NCBI GenBank assembly: GCA_964653285.1
Contig: CAZZEX010000017.1
Coordinates: forward strand, 4,139-68,138
Source: CAZZEX01 sp964653285
GTDB lineage: Bacteria; Chloroflexota; Anaerolineae; B4-G1
Length of the DNA stretch: 64,000 nucleotides
Direction of reading: 5' to 3'
Shown here: positions 35,755-44,678 of the stretch, one piece after another
Layout of the letters: each line of letters opens with the position of its first letter
How positions within the stretch are numbered: the first letter of the stretch is position 1
Made by a program: the position numbers and the translations under genes
Notes under the pieces: model-generated
Database searches by the model: none
Told to the model about the DNA's origin: nothing
Seen by the model: only the letters and a program-made list of their open reading frames with translations

Positions 35755-37085
35755 GGCTGCTCCAATCGAAAGTAGTCCCGGAATAGCGGCGCGGCGGCCA
35801 CGGCGGGATGGATGTCCATCCAGCGCTCGCCATTGACGTAGGGCAGCACTAACCGGTTGTACATCAGCCGCGAGAGGGCCGCGCTGCCGGGCCGGCGGCG
35901 TTCCCGGTGCACCTGGGCCAGCAACTGCAGGTCTTCCCGGTGGATCAGCCGCTCGTACTCGCGCACCATCTTGACGCTGGCCCGTCGCGCGCTTTCCCCG
36001 TCAATGTGCTCGTCGGTGTAGTCGCAGGCGAAGCGGATCAGGCGCATCAGGTCGCGCACGACGCCGCCGCAGGCCACGACCAACTGGCGCAGCGTCTCGG
36101 TCCGGTCGAAGACCGCGTCCACGTCCATGCGCCGGGCGACGACATCAAACAGCAGGTCGCGCCCCGCCGCGCAGGGGGTCTGGCCGTCGTCCTCGGTGAT
36201 TTTGACCATGGGGATCACGTCCACATTGGTGAAGGCGGCCCCCAGGTTGCGGTCGTAGAGCAGCGAGATGGGCACGGTGTAGACGACGTGGCAGTTCAGC
36301 GATTTGAGTTGCTCGGCGTGCTCGACGAACAGCAGGCTGTGGTTGGTCTGGCCGCTCTCCAGCACGGTCAGGTTCATCTTCTCCAGGCTGTCCACGATGA
36401 CCACCAACCCCTTGTAGCCCTTCTTGACCGCCTGGACGGTGACGTCGTCTGTCAACTCGTTGAGCCGCTCCATCAGCACCGGCAGGCGGCGCTCCAACTT
36501 GCGGCGCGTCTCGGTACGGGCGCTGCCCCCGCTGTGCATCTGGCCGGTGATGGCGGCCATCATGCGGGCGAAGAGGGGCATCTCCACGTTGAGGCCCACG
36601 CCGTACTCCGTCTTGAGCGTCAGGTCCATGTCGCGCCGCTGCTCTTTGGTCAGCACCGTCTCGGCGAACCAGTCGCCGATGGCCTCGACCAGCCTGTCGG
36701 AGATACGGAGTTTGTGAGCGCGGGCGGTCTCGTCCAGGCCACGGGCGACGGCCACCAGCACGTCCAGGTACTCCACGTCGGCCAGGTCGAGCGTCTCCTC
36801 GACGTCCAGGTAGACGGTGAAGAAGCCAGCCTGGTCGAGCAGCCCTTGCAAACACTTGAGTTCGGTGGACTTGCCGGAGTCCCGGTGTCCCGTGACCAGT
36901 TGGCGGTGCCAGGTGGTAGCCGGGGTGCGGCGGACGCGGCGGGCGATGAGCACCGGCAGACACTCGTCGCCGCGCGCGCTGTTCAGGTTCACGTAGCGTG
37001 GGTCGCCAGGCTCCAGGGGCACGTCGGGGTCAACCGCGCCGTAGGCCGCGTCCACTGTGCGTGGTAAAGGCTGAGGGTCGCTCAT
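35751..37085 (-). CDS. P-loop ATPase (AAA/STAND-like) coupled to the TPR protein
   Basis: Walker A GHRDSGKST is at residues 66-74 and Walker B-like GLVVIVDSLEKM near residue 230; a sensor-like segment VVYTVPISLLYDR follows. The C-terminal part is helical (VVRDLMRLIRFACDYTDEHI) and may be a winged-helix lid. The length is 444 residues. ATG at 37085 (MSDPQPLP) follows GGAGGTGGAC; the frame upstream of it is not family-like. The domain order resembles ATPases that license or act with a sensor subunit in bacterial conflict systems. Its partner, the TPR gene, overlaps by 4 bases. Specific function unknown. Confidence 0.7.
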   Translation of the reverse strand: MSDPQPLPRTVDAAYGAVDPDVPLEPGDPRYVNLNSARGDECLPVLIARRVRRTPATTWHRQLVTGHRDSGKSTELKCLQGLLDQAGFFTVYLDVEETLDLADVEYLDVLVAVARGLDETARAHKLRISDRLVEAIGDWFAETVLTKEQRRDMDLTLKTEYGVGLNVEMPLFARMMAAITGQMHSGGSARTETRRKLERRLPVLMERLNELTDDVTVQAVKKGYKGLVVIVDSLEKMNLTVLESGQTNHSLLFVEHAEQLKSLNCHVVYTVPISLLYDRNLGAAFTNVDVIPMVKITEDDGQTPCAAGRDLLFDVVARRMDVDAVFDRTETLRQLVVACGGVVRDLMRLIRFACDYTDEHIDGESARRASVKMVREYERLIHREDLQLLAQVHRERRRPGSAALSRLMYNRLVLPYVNGERWMDIHPAVAAAPLFRDYFRLEQP

Positions 37086-37151
37086 TGTCCACCTCCGGGA
37101 AAAGCAATTGGTTGATGGTATTGTACAGCAAAAGGAAAGGGGGGACAAGAG

Positions 37152-37240
37152 TGACCTCTCCCCCAGCCCCTCCCCGATGCGGGGAGGGGAGCCTCACCGC
37201 TCCCCCTTCCCTGGTAGGGAAGGGGGCCGGGGGGTTAGGT
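37152..37240. repeat. GC palindromes upstream of the DUF3048 gene
   Basis: CCCCTCCCCGATGCGGGGAGGGG and CCCTTCCCTGGTAGGGAAGGG-type palindromes lie side by side in the gap between two divergent genes. They have the same plan as the words of the 84-bp array and of the in-gene inserts in ribF, truB and pheT. Confidence 0.8.
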
Positions 37241-37243
37241 CGG

Positions 37244-37271
37244 TTGCCCGCCGCCTTCCTTGTGCTATAAT
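37244..37271 (+). promoter_or_regulatory. Promoter of the DUF3048 gene
   Basis: TTGCCC (37244-37249) and TATAAT (37266-37271) are 16 bases apart, with TG before the -10. The DUF3048 start is 40 bases downstream. Confidence 0.6.
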
Positions 37272-37310
37272 ATATCGCGTTGCGCCAACCCCACGCGGAG
37301 GTGAACCAGG

Positions 37311-38510
37311 ATGAGCCACACAGAGCACCGCACAGAGCACAGGAAATGGCCGCGTGTTTTGACCTGGATTCCGGCTGGACTGGCGGCAGTGGCGCTCATC
37401 TTGGGCGCGCTGGGCGGCTGTGGCAGCGAGACGGCGGAGGCAACTCCTACGCCGAACCGCACCCCTCCGCCTCCTGCGCCAACGGCCACTCTGCCCCCCA
37501 CCCTCATTCCGCTGCCCACATCCACCCCGACCCCCGAGTTCACTCCTACTCCGACGCCGTGGCCCCCAAACGTCAACCCTCTCACCGGCGAGGTGATGTC
37601 CGACCCCAGTGCGCTGGAGCGGGTGCCGGTGGCGATCAAGATCTCCAACTGGCCACCCGTCGTACGGCCCCAGACGGGCATCAACAGCGCCGACCTGATC
37701 TTCGAGCACTACAACGAGGGTTGGTTTGCCACCCGTTGGACTGCCATCTACCTGGGCCAGGACCCAGAACGGGTGGGTTCCTGCCGCAGCGGTCGCCTGA
37801 TTGACCTGGAGATCCCGGCGATCTACAAGGCGGTGCTGGCCTGCTCCGGCTTCAGTAACGGCGTGCTGGCGCTGGTCAAGGACTCGGACATCTATCCCGA
37901 CTGGGTGGCCTCGCCCAGCGTCGGCGTTGGTGCGCCGGTCTTTTACCGCGACTTCAGCCGCGATGTGCCCCTGGAACACACGATGTTCACCAGCCCGGCG
38001 CTGGTGCGCGACTGGGCGGCGGAGCGCGGCGTCAGCGGGCGGCAAGAACTGGAGGGGGTGGTCTTCTCCGAGGAGCCAGCAGTCGAGGGAGAACCTGCGA
38101 TGACCATCAAGATCCCCTGGCACTGTCTCGACGCTGAGTGGCGCTACGACGAGACCAGCGGTCGCTACCTGCGCTGGACCGATGGCGCTCCGCACAGCGA
38201 CGCGCTCACCGGCGAGCAACTCAGCGTGGCCAACGTGGTGGTGCTCTACGTGCCGCAGTGGGACACTGACATCGTCGAGGAACCGCACAGCGGCGCGCTC
38301 TCGATCCAGTTCGCGCTCTGGTACTTCAACCGCGCTATCGTGTTCCGCGACGGACAGCGCGTTGACGCTTTCTGGCAGCGCTGGGAGCGGGAGGATATGC
38401 TGACGCTGACGGACGAGGATGGCAGCCCGATCCCGTTGAAGGTCGGCAACACTTTCTTCGAGGTCATCCCGACCGAGGAGCGGGAGATCGAGATCACCGT
38501 TGAGCCGTAG
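37311..38510 (+). CDS. DUF3048 (YerB-like) lipoprotein
   Basis: A signal peptide with lipobox ALGGC (Cys 37) is followed by a Thr/Pro linker and the DUF3048 domain: NPLTGEVMSDPSALERVPVA, VRPQTGINSADLIFEHYNEG, RVGSCRSGRLIDLEIPAIYK. The C-terminal domain DUF3048_C contains VVVLYVPQWDTD and VDAFWQRWEREDMLTLTDED. Relatives are extracytoplasmic lipoproteins of unknown biochemical role. The length of 399 residues is normal. Start supported by GGAGGTGAACCAGG upstream and the promoter at 37244-37271. Confidence 0.88.
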   Translation: MSHTEHRTEHRKWPRVLTWIPAGLAAVALILGALGGCGSETAEATPTPNRTPPPPAPTATLPPTLIPLPTSTPTPEFTPTPTPWPPNVNPLTGEVMSDPSALERVPVAIKISNWPPVVRPQTGINSADLIFEHYNEGWFATRWTAIYLGQDPERVGSCRSGRLIDLEIPAIYKAVLACSGFSNGVLALVKDSDIYPDWVASPSVGVGAPVFYRDFSRDVPLEHTMFTSPALVRDWAAERGVSGRQELEGVVFSEEPAVEGEPAMTIKIPWHCLDAEWRYDETSGRYLRWTDGAPHSDALTGEQLSVANVVVLYVPQWDTDIVEEPHSGALSIQFALWYFNRAIVFRDGQRVDAFWQRWEREDMLTLTDEDGSPIPLKVGNTFFEVIPTEEREIEITVEP

Positions 38511-38524
38511 TAAGGGGGAACCAA

Positions 38525-38556
38525 CCCTTTGAGCATACATACCCCGCGTTTCCACG
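38525..38556. repeat. 32-bp dispersed word, copy 1
   Basis: CCCTTTGAGCATACATACCC and the following GCGTTTCCACG recur at ~54703-54734 upstream of the first NACHT gene with one difference (ACAT/ACGT). It directly precedes the glycosidase 3' fossil. Confidence 0.75.
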
Positions 38557-38634
38557 GGCACGCTGACGCTGGAATTGCCGGTGCAGAAACCTGACGTGGT
38601 CGTGCCGGTGATCGAACTGTTTCTGAAGCGGTGA
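38557..38634 (+). pseudogene. 3' fossil of a glycosidase gene (GH29-like tail)
   Basis: Twenty-five codons read GTLTLELPVQKPDV, then VVPVIELFLKR and a stop. This is the typical last beta-strand end of alpha-L-fucosidase-type glycoside hydrolases. The upstream part is absent, replaced by the dispersed word. The family call is tentative because so little is left. Confidence 0.4.
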
Positions 38635-38671
38635 GCGGAGGCCTGCGCGTCACCCCCACCACAGGGAACTA

Positions 38672-38730
38672 TTGACAAACTGCGGGACTCGCTGTATAAT
38701 GCTGTTAACGCTAACGGTAACGCTAACGGT
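38672..38730 (+). promoter_or_regulatory. Promoter and repeated operator of the uronate cluster
   Basis: TTGACA (38672-38677) and TATAAT (38695-38700) are 17 bases apart, an ideal sigma-70 promoter. At 38704-38730, just after the start site, TTAACG-CTAACG-GTAACG-CTAACG is a fourfold repeat of a TAACG word, suitable for LacI-family binding. Autoregulation of the adjacent lacI-type gene and control of the whole cluster is inferred. Confidence 0.75.
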
Positions 38731-38742
38731 GATGACAAGCCA

Positions 38743-39756
38743 ATGACCCACCGCATTACTATGGCCGACGTTGCCCACGAGGCTGGTGTCTCATTGATGA
38801 CTATCTCGCGGGTGGTCAACAACAAGGGGGAAGTCAGCCCGGCCACACGCCAGCGTGTCCTGGACGTCATCGAGCGGTTAGGCTATCGTCCCAGCGGTAT
38901 TGCGCGCAGTCTGGCCACGCAACGCACCGGCACCCTCGGTCTGGTGGTGCCTGACAACGCTAATCCCTTCTTCTCCGATGTGGCACGTGGCGCGGAGCGC
39001 GTGGCCTACGCCGAGGGCTACAACGTATTCCTTTGCAACACCGAAGAGGACGCGCATCACGAGTTGGCCGTGTTGCAATCGCTGGAAGAGAAGCGGGTGG
39101 ATGGCATCATTCTGTGCAGTTCGCGGCTCGACGATCGCGAGTTGCGCACAGTGGTAGCCCGTCACTCCGCAGTCGTGCTGGTCAACCGGCGGCTGGAACC
39201 GGCAGACAAAGAAAACAGAGTGGGTATAGTGATGCTAGACGATGTGGCCAGCGGTCGCATGGTCACGCAACACCTGCTGGACAGTGGCCATAGGGCGGTG
39301 GGCTTCCTGGCGGGCCCGCTGGCCTCCCGCAGCGGTCACCAGCGGGCCGCAGGCTACCGCGCTGCCCTGGCTGCCGCCGGTCTGCCGTACAATCCCACGT
39401 GGACGATCCCCTGTCCCGCCGACGTAGATGGTGGCCACCAGGCCGCCAGAGACCTGCTGGCGGCCTATCTCGAACTGACGGCCCTCTTTTGCTACAACGA
39501 CCTGGTCGCCGTTGGTGCGCTGCAAGCGTGTGCCGACCTGGGCCACCGGGTGCCCGACGACGTGGCCGTCGTCGGCTTTGACGACATACCGTTGGCCGCC
39601 CTGGTCACCCCGCCGCTGACCACCTGCCGCGTGCCTCGTTACGATCTAGGCGTCCAGGCCATGCGATTGCTGCTGGATCAGATCAACGGTCGTCCCGGTG
39701 AGTGTACAGATATTGTGCTGCGACCGGAACTGGTCGTCCGCGCCAGTGCGCCGTAG
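38743..39756 (+). CDS. LacI-family transcriptional regulator
   Basis: The N-terminal HTH ITMADVAHEAGVSLMTISRV and hinge RPSGIARSLATQRTGTLGLV are followed by a periplasmic-binding-protein-like sensor domain (NRVGIVMLDDVASGRMVTQH, VAVVGFDDIPLAALVTPPLT). It is the first gene of the cluster with uxaC and uxaE, so a uronate or its pathway intermediate is the likely effector. The repeated operator lies in its own leader. Confidence 0.9.
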   Translation: MTHRITMADVAHEAGVSLMTISRVVNNKGEVSPATRQRVLDVIERLGYRPSGIARSLATQRTGTLGLVVPDNANPFFSDVARGAERVAYAEGYNVFLCNTEEDAHHELAVLQSLEEKRVDGIILCSSRLDDRELRTVVARHSAVVLVNRRLEPADKENRVGIVMLDDVASGRMVTQHLLDSGHRAVGFLAGPLASRSGHQRAAGYRAALAAAGLPYNPTWTIPCPADVDGGHQAARDLLAAYLELTALFCYNDLVAVGALQACADLGHRVPDDVAVVGFDDIPLAALVTPPLTTCRVPRYDLGVQAMRLLLDQINGRPGECTDIVLRPELVVRASAP

Positions 39757-39792
39757 ATTAGAGCCTGAGTTGATGATATCGGGGGTGGAACC

Positions 39793-41232
39793 ATGACGTA
39801 TCCCAAATGGCACTTACCTGCAAACCGATACTTTGACCCCAATCCGGCGCAACGGCGCATCGCGATGAGGCTGTACGAGTCGGTGGCCGACCTGCCCCTC
39901 ATCTGCCCGCACGGGCACGTGGATCCCTGTCTCTTCGCCGACGAGAACGCCACCTTCGGCACGCCCACCGAGTTGTTGATCATCCCTGATCATTACGTCT
40001 TCCGCATGCTCTACTCTCAGGGCATTCCACTGGAGGCCTTGGGCATCCCCCGTGTTGACGGCGGCCCGGTGGAGCAGGATCATCGCAGGATCTGGCAGAT
40101 TTTCGGCGAGAACTTTTACCTCTTTCGCGGCACGCCCAGTGGCATCTGGCTGTCCAACGAACTGCACGAGGTTTTCGGCGTCGAAGAGAAGTTAACGAGG
40201 GCGACGGCCCAGGCCATCTATGACCAAATCGCGGAGAGATTGGCCACGCCCGAATTCCGTCCCCGTGCCCTGTTCGAGCGGTTCAATATCGAGGTACTCT
40301 GCACCACCGACGCCGCTGCCGATCCGCTGCTCCACCACCAGGCCATCCGAGATTCCGGTTGGAAAGGGGACATTCGGCCCACCTTTCGCCCCGATGACGT
40401 GGTACATCTGTTGAGACCAGGCTGGCGGAAAAACATAAACGCGCTGAGCGAACTCACAGGGGTTGACGTTAACTCCTATCCAGTCTTGATCGAGGCGCTG
40501 GAAAACCGCCGGGCCTTCTTCAAGGCGATGGGGGCGGTCGCAACCGACCACGATGCGACCACGCTACTGACTGCTGAGCTATCCCCTCGCGAGGCGGACC
40601 AGATTTTCCAGCGTGCGTTGAAAGGCCAGGCCACCGCCGAGGATGCAACGCGCTTTTTCGCTCACATGTTGATGGAGAGCGCGCGAATGAGCATCGAGGA
40701 TGGGTTGGTGATGCAGGTACATTTTGGCTCGTATCGCAACCACAATCAGCCGCTCTTTGATTGCTGGGGACCCGACATGGGGTGCGATATCCCCATACAG
40801 GCCGAGTTTACACGCAATCTCCGGCCGTTGCTGAACAAGTATGGCAACGATCCTCGCCTGACCTTGATCGTCTTCACGCTGGACGAATCCACCTATACCC
40901 GCGAACTGGCCCCCCTGGCGGGGCACTATCCGGCTATGAAACTTGGCCCGGCCTGGTGGTTCCACGACAGCATCAACGGCATGACCCGCTATCGGGAGCA
41001 GGTGACCGAGACGGCTGGCCTGTACAACACAGTGGGCTTTAACGACGACACGCGCGCCTTCCCCTCGATCCCCGCTCGCCACGACCTTTCGCGCCGGGTG
41101 GACGCGAACTGGATCGCGGGGCTGGTCGTGCGGGGCATGGTGGACATGGACGATGCCCGGGAGATGATTCAAGACACAGCCTACCGGTTGGCCAAGCGGG
41201 CTTATAAACTCGAAGACAAATCTGGAGAATGA
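39793..41232 (+). CDS. uxaC: Uronate isomerase
   Basis: UxaC interconverts D-glucuronate and D-fructuronate, or D-galacturonate and D-tagaturonate. Family features: YESVADLPLICPHGHVDPCL (metal-binding HxH), LIIPDHYVFRMLYSQGI, LCTTDAAADPLLHHQAI, VQVHFGSYRNHN-type segment (MQVHFGSYRNHN) and the late WWFHDSINGMTRYREQV. The length of 479 residues is normal. It follows the regulator by 36 bases with GGGGGTGG before the ATG and is followed by uxaE after 3 bases. Confidence 0.93.
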   Translation: MTYPKWHLPANRYFDPNPAQRRIAMRLYESVADLPLICPHGHVDPCLFADENATFGTPTELLIIPDHYVFRMLYSQGIPLEALGIPRVDGGPVEQDHRRIWQIFGENFYLFRGTPSGIWLSNELHEVFGVEEKLTRATAQAIYDQIAERLATPEFRPRALFERFNIEVLCTTDAAADPLLHHQAIRDSGWKGDIRPTFRPDDVVHLLRPGWRKNINALSELTGVDVNSYPVLIEALENRRAFFKAMGAVATDHDATTLLTAELSPREADQIFQRALKGQATAEDATRFFAHMLMESARMSIEDGLVMQVHFGSYRNHNQPLFDCWGPDMGCDIPIQAEFTRNLRPLLNKYGNDPRLTLIVFTLDESTYTRELAPLAGHYPAMKLGPAWWFHDSINGMTRYREQVTETAGLYNTVGFNDDTRAFPSIPARHDLSRRVDANWIAGLVVRGMVDMDDAREMIQDTAYRLAKRAYKLEDKSGE

Positions 41233-41235
41233 GGC

Positions 41236-42693
41236 ATGGATCTGGAAAAACTGGCTGGACTAACGGCTTATCCGCGCTCGGTGGTTGAAGTGGACAGCAC
41301 CACCTATTTCCTGGCCCGGAGCGGTGGGTACGCTGGCAAGCGTCTCGGCATCCTGGGGGACGGGACTGGCTTTGAGGGCACGCGCCACGATCAAAGCGGT
41401 GTGCTCCTCTGCCCCCTCACGTCCGCCAACGCCGCCGCGCTGCGCGCTCGTCTGCCCTGGCTACACCCCGTGCCACTGGGCCTGCGGACTTCGGCTGGCT
41501 TCGGCGACCGGCTGGGTCTGGCGACCCCGGGGCACGTGCGGGCTGTTCGCCAGTTCCCTGAAACTGCAAATGGCATCGCGCCGATCTTCGCTCAGCAGTC
41601 GGTGCGCGAGAACGCTCGCACTGGCCGCACCCCGCAGCAGGTGATAGACGACGCGATTTGGGGGCTCTTCCAGGAGGGCTGGCGCGATCCCTGGGGTGCC
41701 GACGCCGATCACCTCAAGACGCCCGACGTCGTGGATGCTTTCGTCGTCGCCGGGTATACCTTCTATACGATTGACCCCAGCGACCACGTGGACAACGAGG
41801 CCCACACCGCCCCACTCACCGAGGTGGAGGCAAAGGTGCAGGCACTGCCCTGGAACGCGCTAGAGGACACAGCGCCGGACGTGGGACAGCGATACCTGGG
41901 CCGTTCCTTCGACCTGGATAATATCACCCTCACGTTCGAGCGCGAGACATTGTGGCGGGCAGCGGCCAAGTACGGGGCTGCCATTGCTCACACGGCACGG
42001 ATGTACCGCTACCTGGTCGAGAAGATGGGGGAATGCCCATTCGAACTGGAGGTCTCGGTAGACGAGACGGAAACCCCAACCTTGCCGGAGGAGCACCTCT
42101 TCATCGCCAGCGAACTACGCCGGCTGGGAGTGCGTTGGGTGAGCCTGGCCCCCCGCTTCGTGGGCCGCTTCGAGAAGGGAGTAGACTACATCGGCGATCT
42201 GGAGACGTTCTCGGCGGAGTTTGCTCAGCACGTGGCCGTGGCACGGGCGCTGGGACCGTACAAATTGAGCCTTCACTCGGGCTCCGATAAGTTTAGCATC
42301 TACCCCATCGTCGCCCGGCTGGCGGATGGGCTGGTGCATCTAAAGACTGCCGGCACCAGTTACCTGGAGGCTCTGAGAGCCGTGGCCCAGGTGGACCCAG
42401 CCCTGTTCCGGGAGTTCCTGGCCTTCGCCCAGGAGCGTTACGACACGGACCGGGCTACCTACCACGTCTCGGCGCAAGTGACCAACGTCCCTGCCCCAGA
42501 TGCACTGAGCAATACCGATCTGCCTGGCCTGCTGGAGCAGTTCGATGCGCGGCAGGTGTTGCACGTGACGTTTGGCTCGCTGTTGGACCGGTTCGGCGAC
42601 CGGCTACTTACGACGCTGCGGAGGCACGAGGAGGTTTACTACACGCTGCTGGAGTCACACTTCAGACGACACCTGTCGCCTTTCATGAGATGA
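41236..42693 (+). CDS. uxaE: Tagaturonate/fructuronate epimerase
   Basis: UxaE epimerises D-tagaturonate to D-fructuronate, letting galacturonate enter the glucuronate branch. Recognised from RLGILGDGTGFEGTRHDQSG, PLGLRTSAGFGDRLGLATPG, PIFAQQSVRENARTGRTPQQ, WGADADHLKTPDVVDAFV and the late LSLHSGSDKFSIYPIVARL. The length of 485 residues fits. It is 3 bases downstream of uxaC with GGAGAATGAGGC before the ATG. Confidence 0.88.
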   Translation: MDLEKLAGLTAYPRSVVEVDSTTYFLARSGGYAGKRLGILGDGTGFEGTRHDQSGVLLCPLTSANAAALRARLPWLHPVPLGLRTSAGFGDRLGLATPGHVRAVRQFPETANGIAPIFAQQSVRENARTGRTPQQVIDDAIWGLFQEGWRDPWGADADHLKTPDVVDAFVVAGYTFYTIDPSDHVDNEAHTAPLTEVEAKVQALPWNALEDTAPDVGQRYLGRSFDLDNITLTFERETLWRAAAKYGAAIAHTARMYRYLVEKMGECPFELEVSVDETETPTLPEEHLFIASELRRLGVRWVSLAPRFVGRFEKGVDYIGDLETFSAEFAQHVAVARALGPYKLSLHSGSDKFSIYPIVARLADGLVHLKTAGTSYLEALRAVAQVDPALFREFLAFAQERYDTDRATYHVSAQVTNVPAPDALSNTDLPGLLEQFDARQVLHVTFGSLLDRFGDRLLTTLRRHEEVYYTLLESHFRRHLSPFMR

Positions 42694-42709
42694 GGGGGGG
42701 AATCGGCCT

Positions 42710-43612
42710 ATGGCTCAACCAATAACCAAAGCAATCGTTCCCGCCGCGGGGCTGGGCACACGGCTTTTGCCGGCCACCAAGTCGCAGCCTAAAGAGATGC
42801 TGCCGGTGGGACGCAAGCCAGTAGTCCAATACGTGGTGGAGGAACTGCAGACCGCTGGTCTGCGCCAGATCCTCATAATCACCGGACGCCGCAAGCGGGC
42901 TATCGAAGACCACTTTGATTCGGACCCCCAGCTTGTGTTGGCGTTGGAACAGGCTGGAAGCGAGGCGATGTTAGCGGACATGGCTTATCTCGAGGGTAAG
43001 TCGCACTTTTTCTATACCCGGCAGAGCATTCCCAAGGGGCTAGGCCATGCAATTTCGCTGGGCGCCGATTTTGCGGACGGCGACGACTGTGTGGTGGCCC
43101 TGGGGGATTCCCTCATCGCCGCCGAGGATCCCGCCGCTCCGCTGCAAGCGATGATGGAGGCCCATCGCCACCTGAAGGCGGCAGCCATCGTAGCCGTGGA
43201 AAAGGTGCCTCTCGAAGAGTCCTTCCGTTACGGCATTGTCAGCATCAACGGTGCTGAGCCTCCCCCCGGCGAACCGGTGGCCATGACCAACATTGTTGAG
43301 AAGCCACCTTTGGGCACCGCCCCAACCACTATGGCTGTGGCTGCGCGCTACGTCTTCAGCCCGGCCATCTTTGAGGCCCTCAATCGCACGTTGCCCGACA
43401 AGCGGGGAGAAATCCAGCTAACCGACGCTATCAAATTGCTTATACACATGGGAGAGCCAGTTTACGCCTGGCTTCTCTCTCCTGACCAGCGTCGCTACGA
43501 CGTGGGCAACTTCGAGAGCTATTTTCGTACCTTCATTGACTTTGCCCTGGCTGACGAACGGTACGGTTATCTGGTCCGGAAATACGTCAAAGCCAAAGCC
43601 TATGAACTCTGA
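42710..43612 (+). CDS. galU: UTP--glucose-1-phosphate uridylyltransferase
   Basis: The product makes UDP-glucose from UTP and glucose-1-phosphate. KAIVPAAGLGTRLLPATKSQ is the nucleotide-binding start, followed by KEMLPVGRKPVVQYVVEEL, HAISLGADFADGDDCVVALG and NIVEKPPLGTAPTTMAVAARY. The length of 300 residues is typical. Unusually, it sits between uronate catabolism genes and a sugar-kinase gene that overlaps its stop, so its true partner may be a uronate-1-phosphate. Confidence 0.9.
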   Translation: MAQPITKAIVPAAGLGTRLLPATKSQPKEMLPVGRKPVVQYVVEELQTAGLRQILIITGRRKRAIEDHFDSDPQLVLALEQAGSEAMLADMAYLEGKSHFFYTRQSIPKGLGHAISLGADFADGDDCVVALGDSLIAAEDPAAPLQAMMEAHRHLKAAAIVAVEKVPLEESFRYGIVSINGAEPPPGEPVAMTNIVEKPPLGTAPTTMAVAARYVFSPAIFEALNRTLPDKRGEIQLTDAIKLLIHMGEPVYAWLLSPDQRRYDVGNFESYFRTFIDFALADERYGYLVRKYVKAKAYEL

Positions 43613-44669
43613 TCAACGTGAAGTTGTCTGTTCGGCGCCCGGCCGGGCCGGGATCATTGGCAACCCGACAGACATGTACGGCGGCGCAGTTCTTTCGTGC
43701 TCGGTGGGTATGCATGTGCGCGTGACCGTGACGCCTGCCCCTTCGGCAAGCTCAGGGCAGGCTCCTTCGGCAAGCCTAGGGCAGGCTCCTCACCTCGTGC
43801 TGGAAACCGGCGGACAGGAATGCCGGATCGCCAGCCGGGATGACCTGCGCCCCCGGCGCGACTGCTTCGACGTGGCCCGTGCCGTCCTCGACTACATGCG
43901 GTTGCCGCCGCTGGCCTGTCGCGTGCGCTATGAAAGCGAAATTCCCTTGCGCAGCGGACTGGCGGGGTCTACGGCACTGGTGGTGGCCTTGCTGCAAGCG
44001 CTGCTGGCCTGGCAGGGAAAATATCCTAACCCTTACCAGTTGGCCGAGAGGACCCGTTACATCGAATTGAATTACCTTAAGGTCGTATGTGGCTACCAGG
44101 ACGCCTATATGTGCACGTTCGGCGGCCTGAACTACATGGACTTCCGGGGTAAGCAATTCTACCGCGAAGCCGAGGCGGAACTCTTTGCTACTATCGAACC
44201 CCTGGCTGCCTACGTCCCGCAGTTGCCCTTCGTGCTGGGCTTTACCGGTGTGCGGCATGCCTCCGGCGCAGTCCACAAACCGCTTCGCGAGCGCTGGTTG
44301 GAGGGAGATGCGACCGTGGTGGAAGGCTACAGGCGAATCACGGAGATCGCCCGCATGGGCAAAAAGGCGATCCTCATGGCCGACTGGCCACTGTTGGGGC
44401 GACTGATGAATGAGAATCACGCCATCCAGCGCGACCTGGGTGGATCTGGCGAGTCGAATGAACGGCTGATCGCCGCTGCACTGGAGGCCGGTGCGCCGGG
44501 GGCCAAGCTGGCCGGTGCTGGCCACGGTGGTACGATCATTGCCCTCTGGCCTGGGCCGGACTCCACGCGGCTGGAGGAAACCCTGCGCGAGGCCGGCGCA
44601 TCGGCGGTTTATCGCCTCCAGGTGGCGCCGGGGGTGATGATTGAGAAAGACGAAACGCACCACGTCTGA
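43602..44669 (+). CDS. GHMP-family kinase, probably glucuronokinase-like
   Basis: The start VVCSAPGRAGIIGNPTDMYG, then GGAVLSCSV, and the ATP motif PLRSGLAGSTALVVALLQAL (near residue 115) are GHMP kinase features; motif 3 is GAPGAKLAGAGHGGTIIAL. The GVRHASGAVHKPLRERWLEG segment resembles plant glucuronokinases, and the uronate context fits. ATG at 43602 overlaps the galU stop (ATGAACTCTGA). Residues ~48-63 (PSASSGQAPSASLGQAP) are a tandem copy of the TTCGGCAAGC-type word, absent from relatives. A heptose or galactose kinase role remains possible. Confidence 0.7.
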   Translation: MNSDQREVVCSAPGRAGIIGNPTDMYGGAVLSCSVGMHVRVTVTPAPSASSGQAPSASLGQAPHLVLETGGQECRIASRDDLRPRRDCFDVARAVLDYMRLPPLACRVRYESEIPLRSGLAGSTALVVALLQALLAWQGKYPNPYQLAERTRYIELNYLKVVCGYQDAYMCTFGGLNYMDFRGKQFYREAEAELFATIEPLAAYVPQLPFVLGFTGVRHASGAVHKPLRERWLEGDATVVEGYRRITEIARMGKKAILMADWPLLGRLMNENHAIQRDLGGSGESNERLIAAALEAGAPGAKLAGAGHGGTIIALWPGPDSTRLEETLREAGASAVYRLQVAPGVMIEKDETHHV

Positions 44670-44678
44670 GGAGGCAGT

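Noticed and set aside
35907..37067. 386-residue plus-strand His/Val/Gln-rich protein
   Set aside because: Antisense of the ATPase gene with shadow-type composition.
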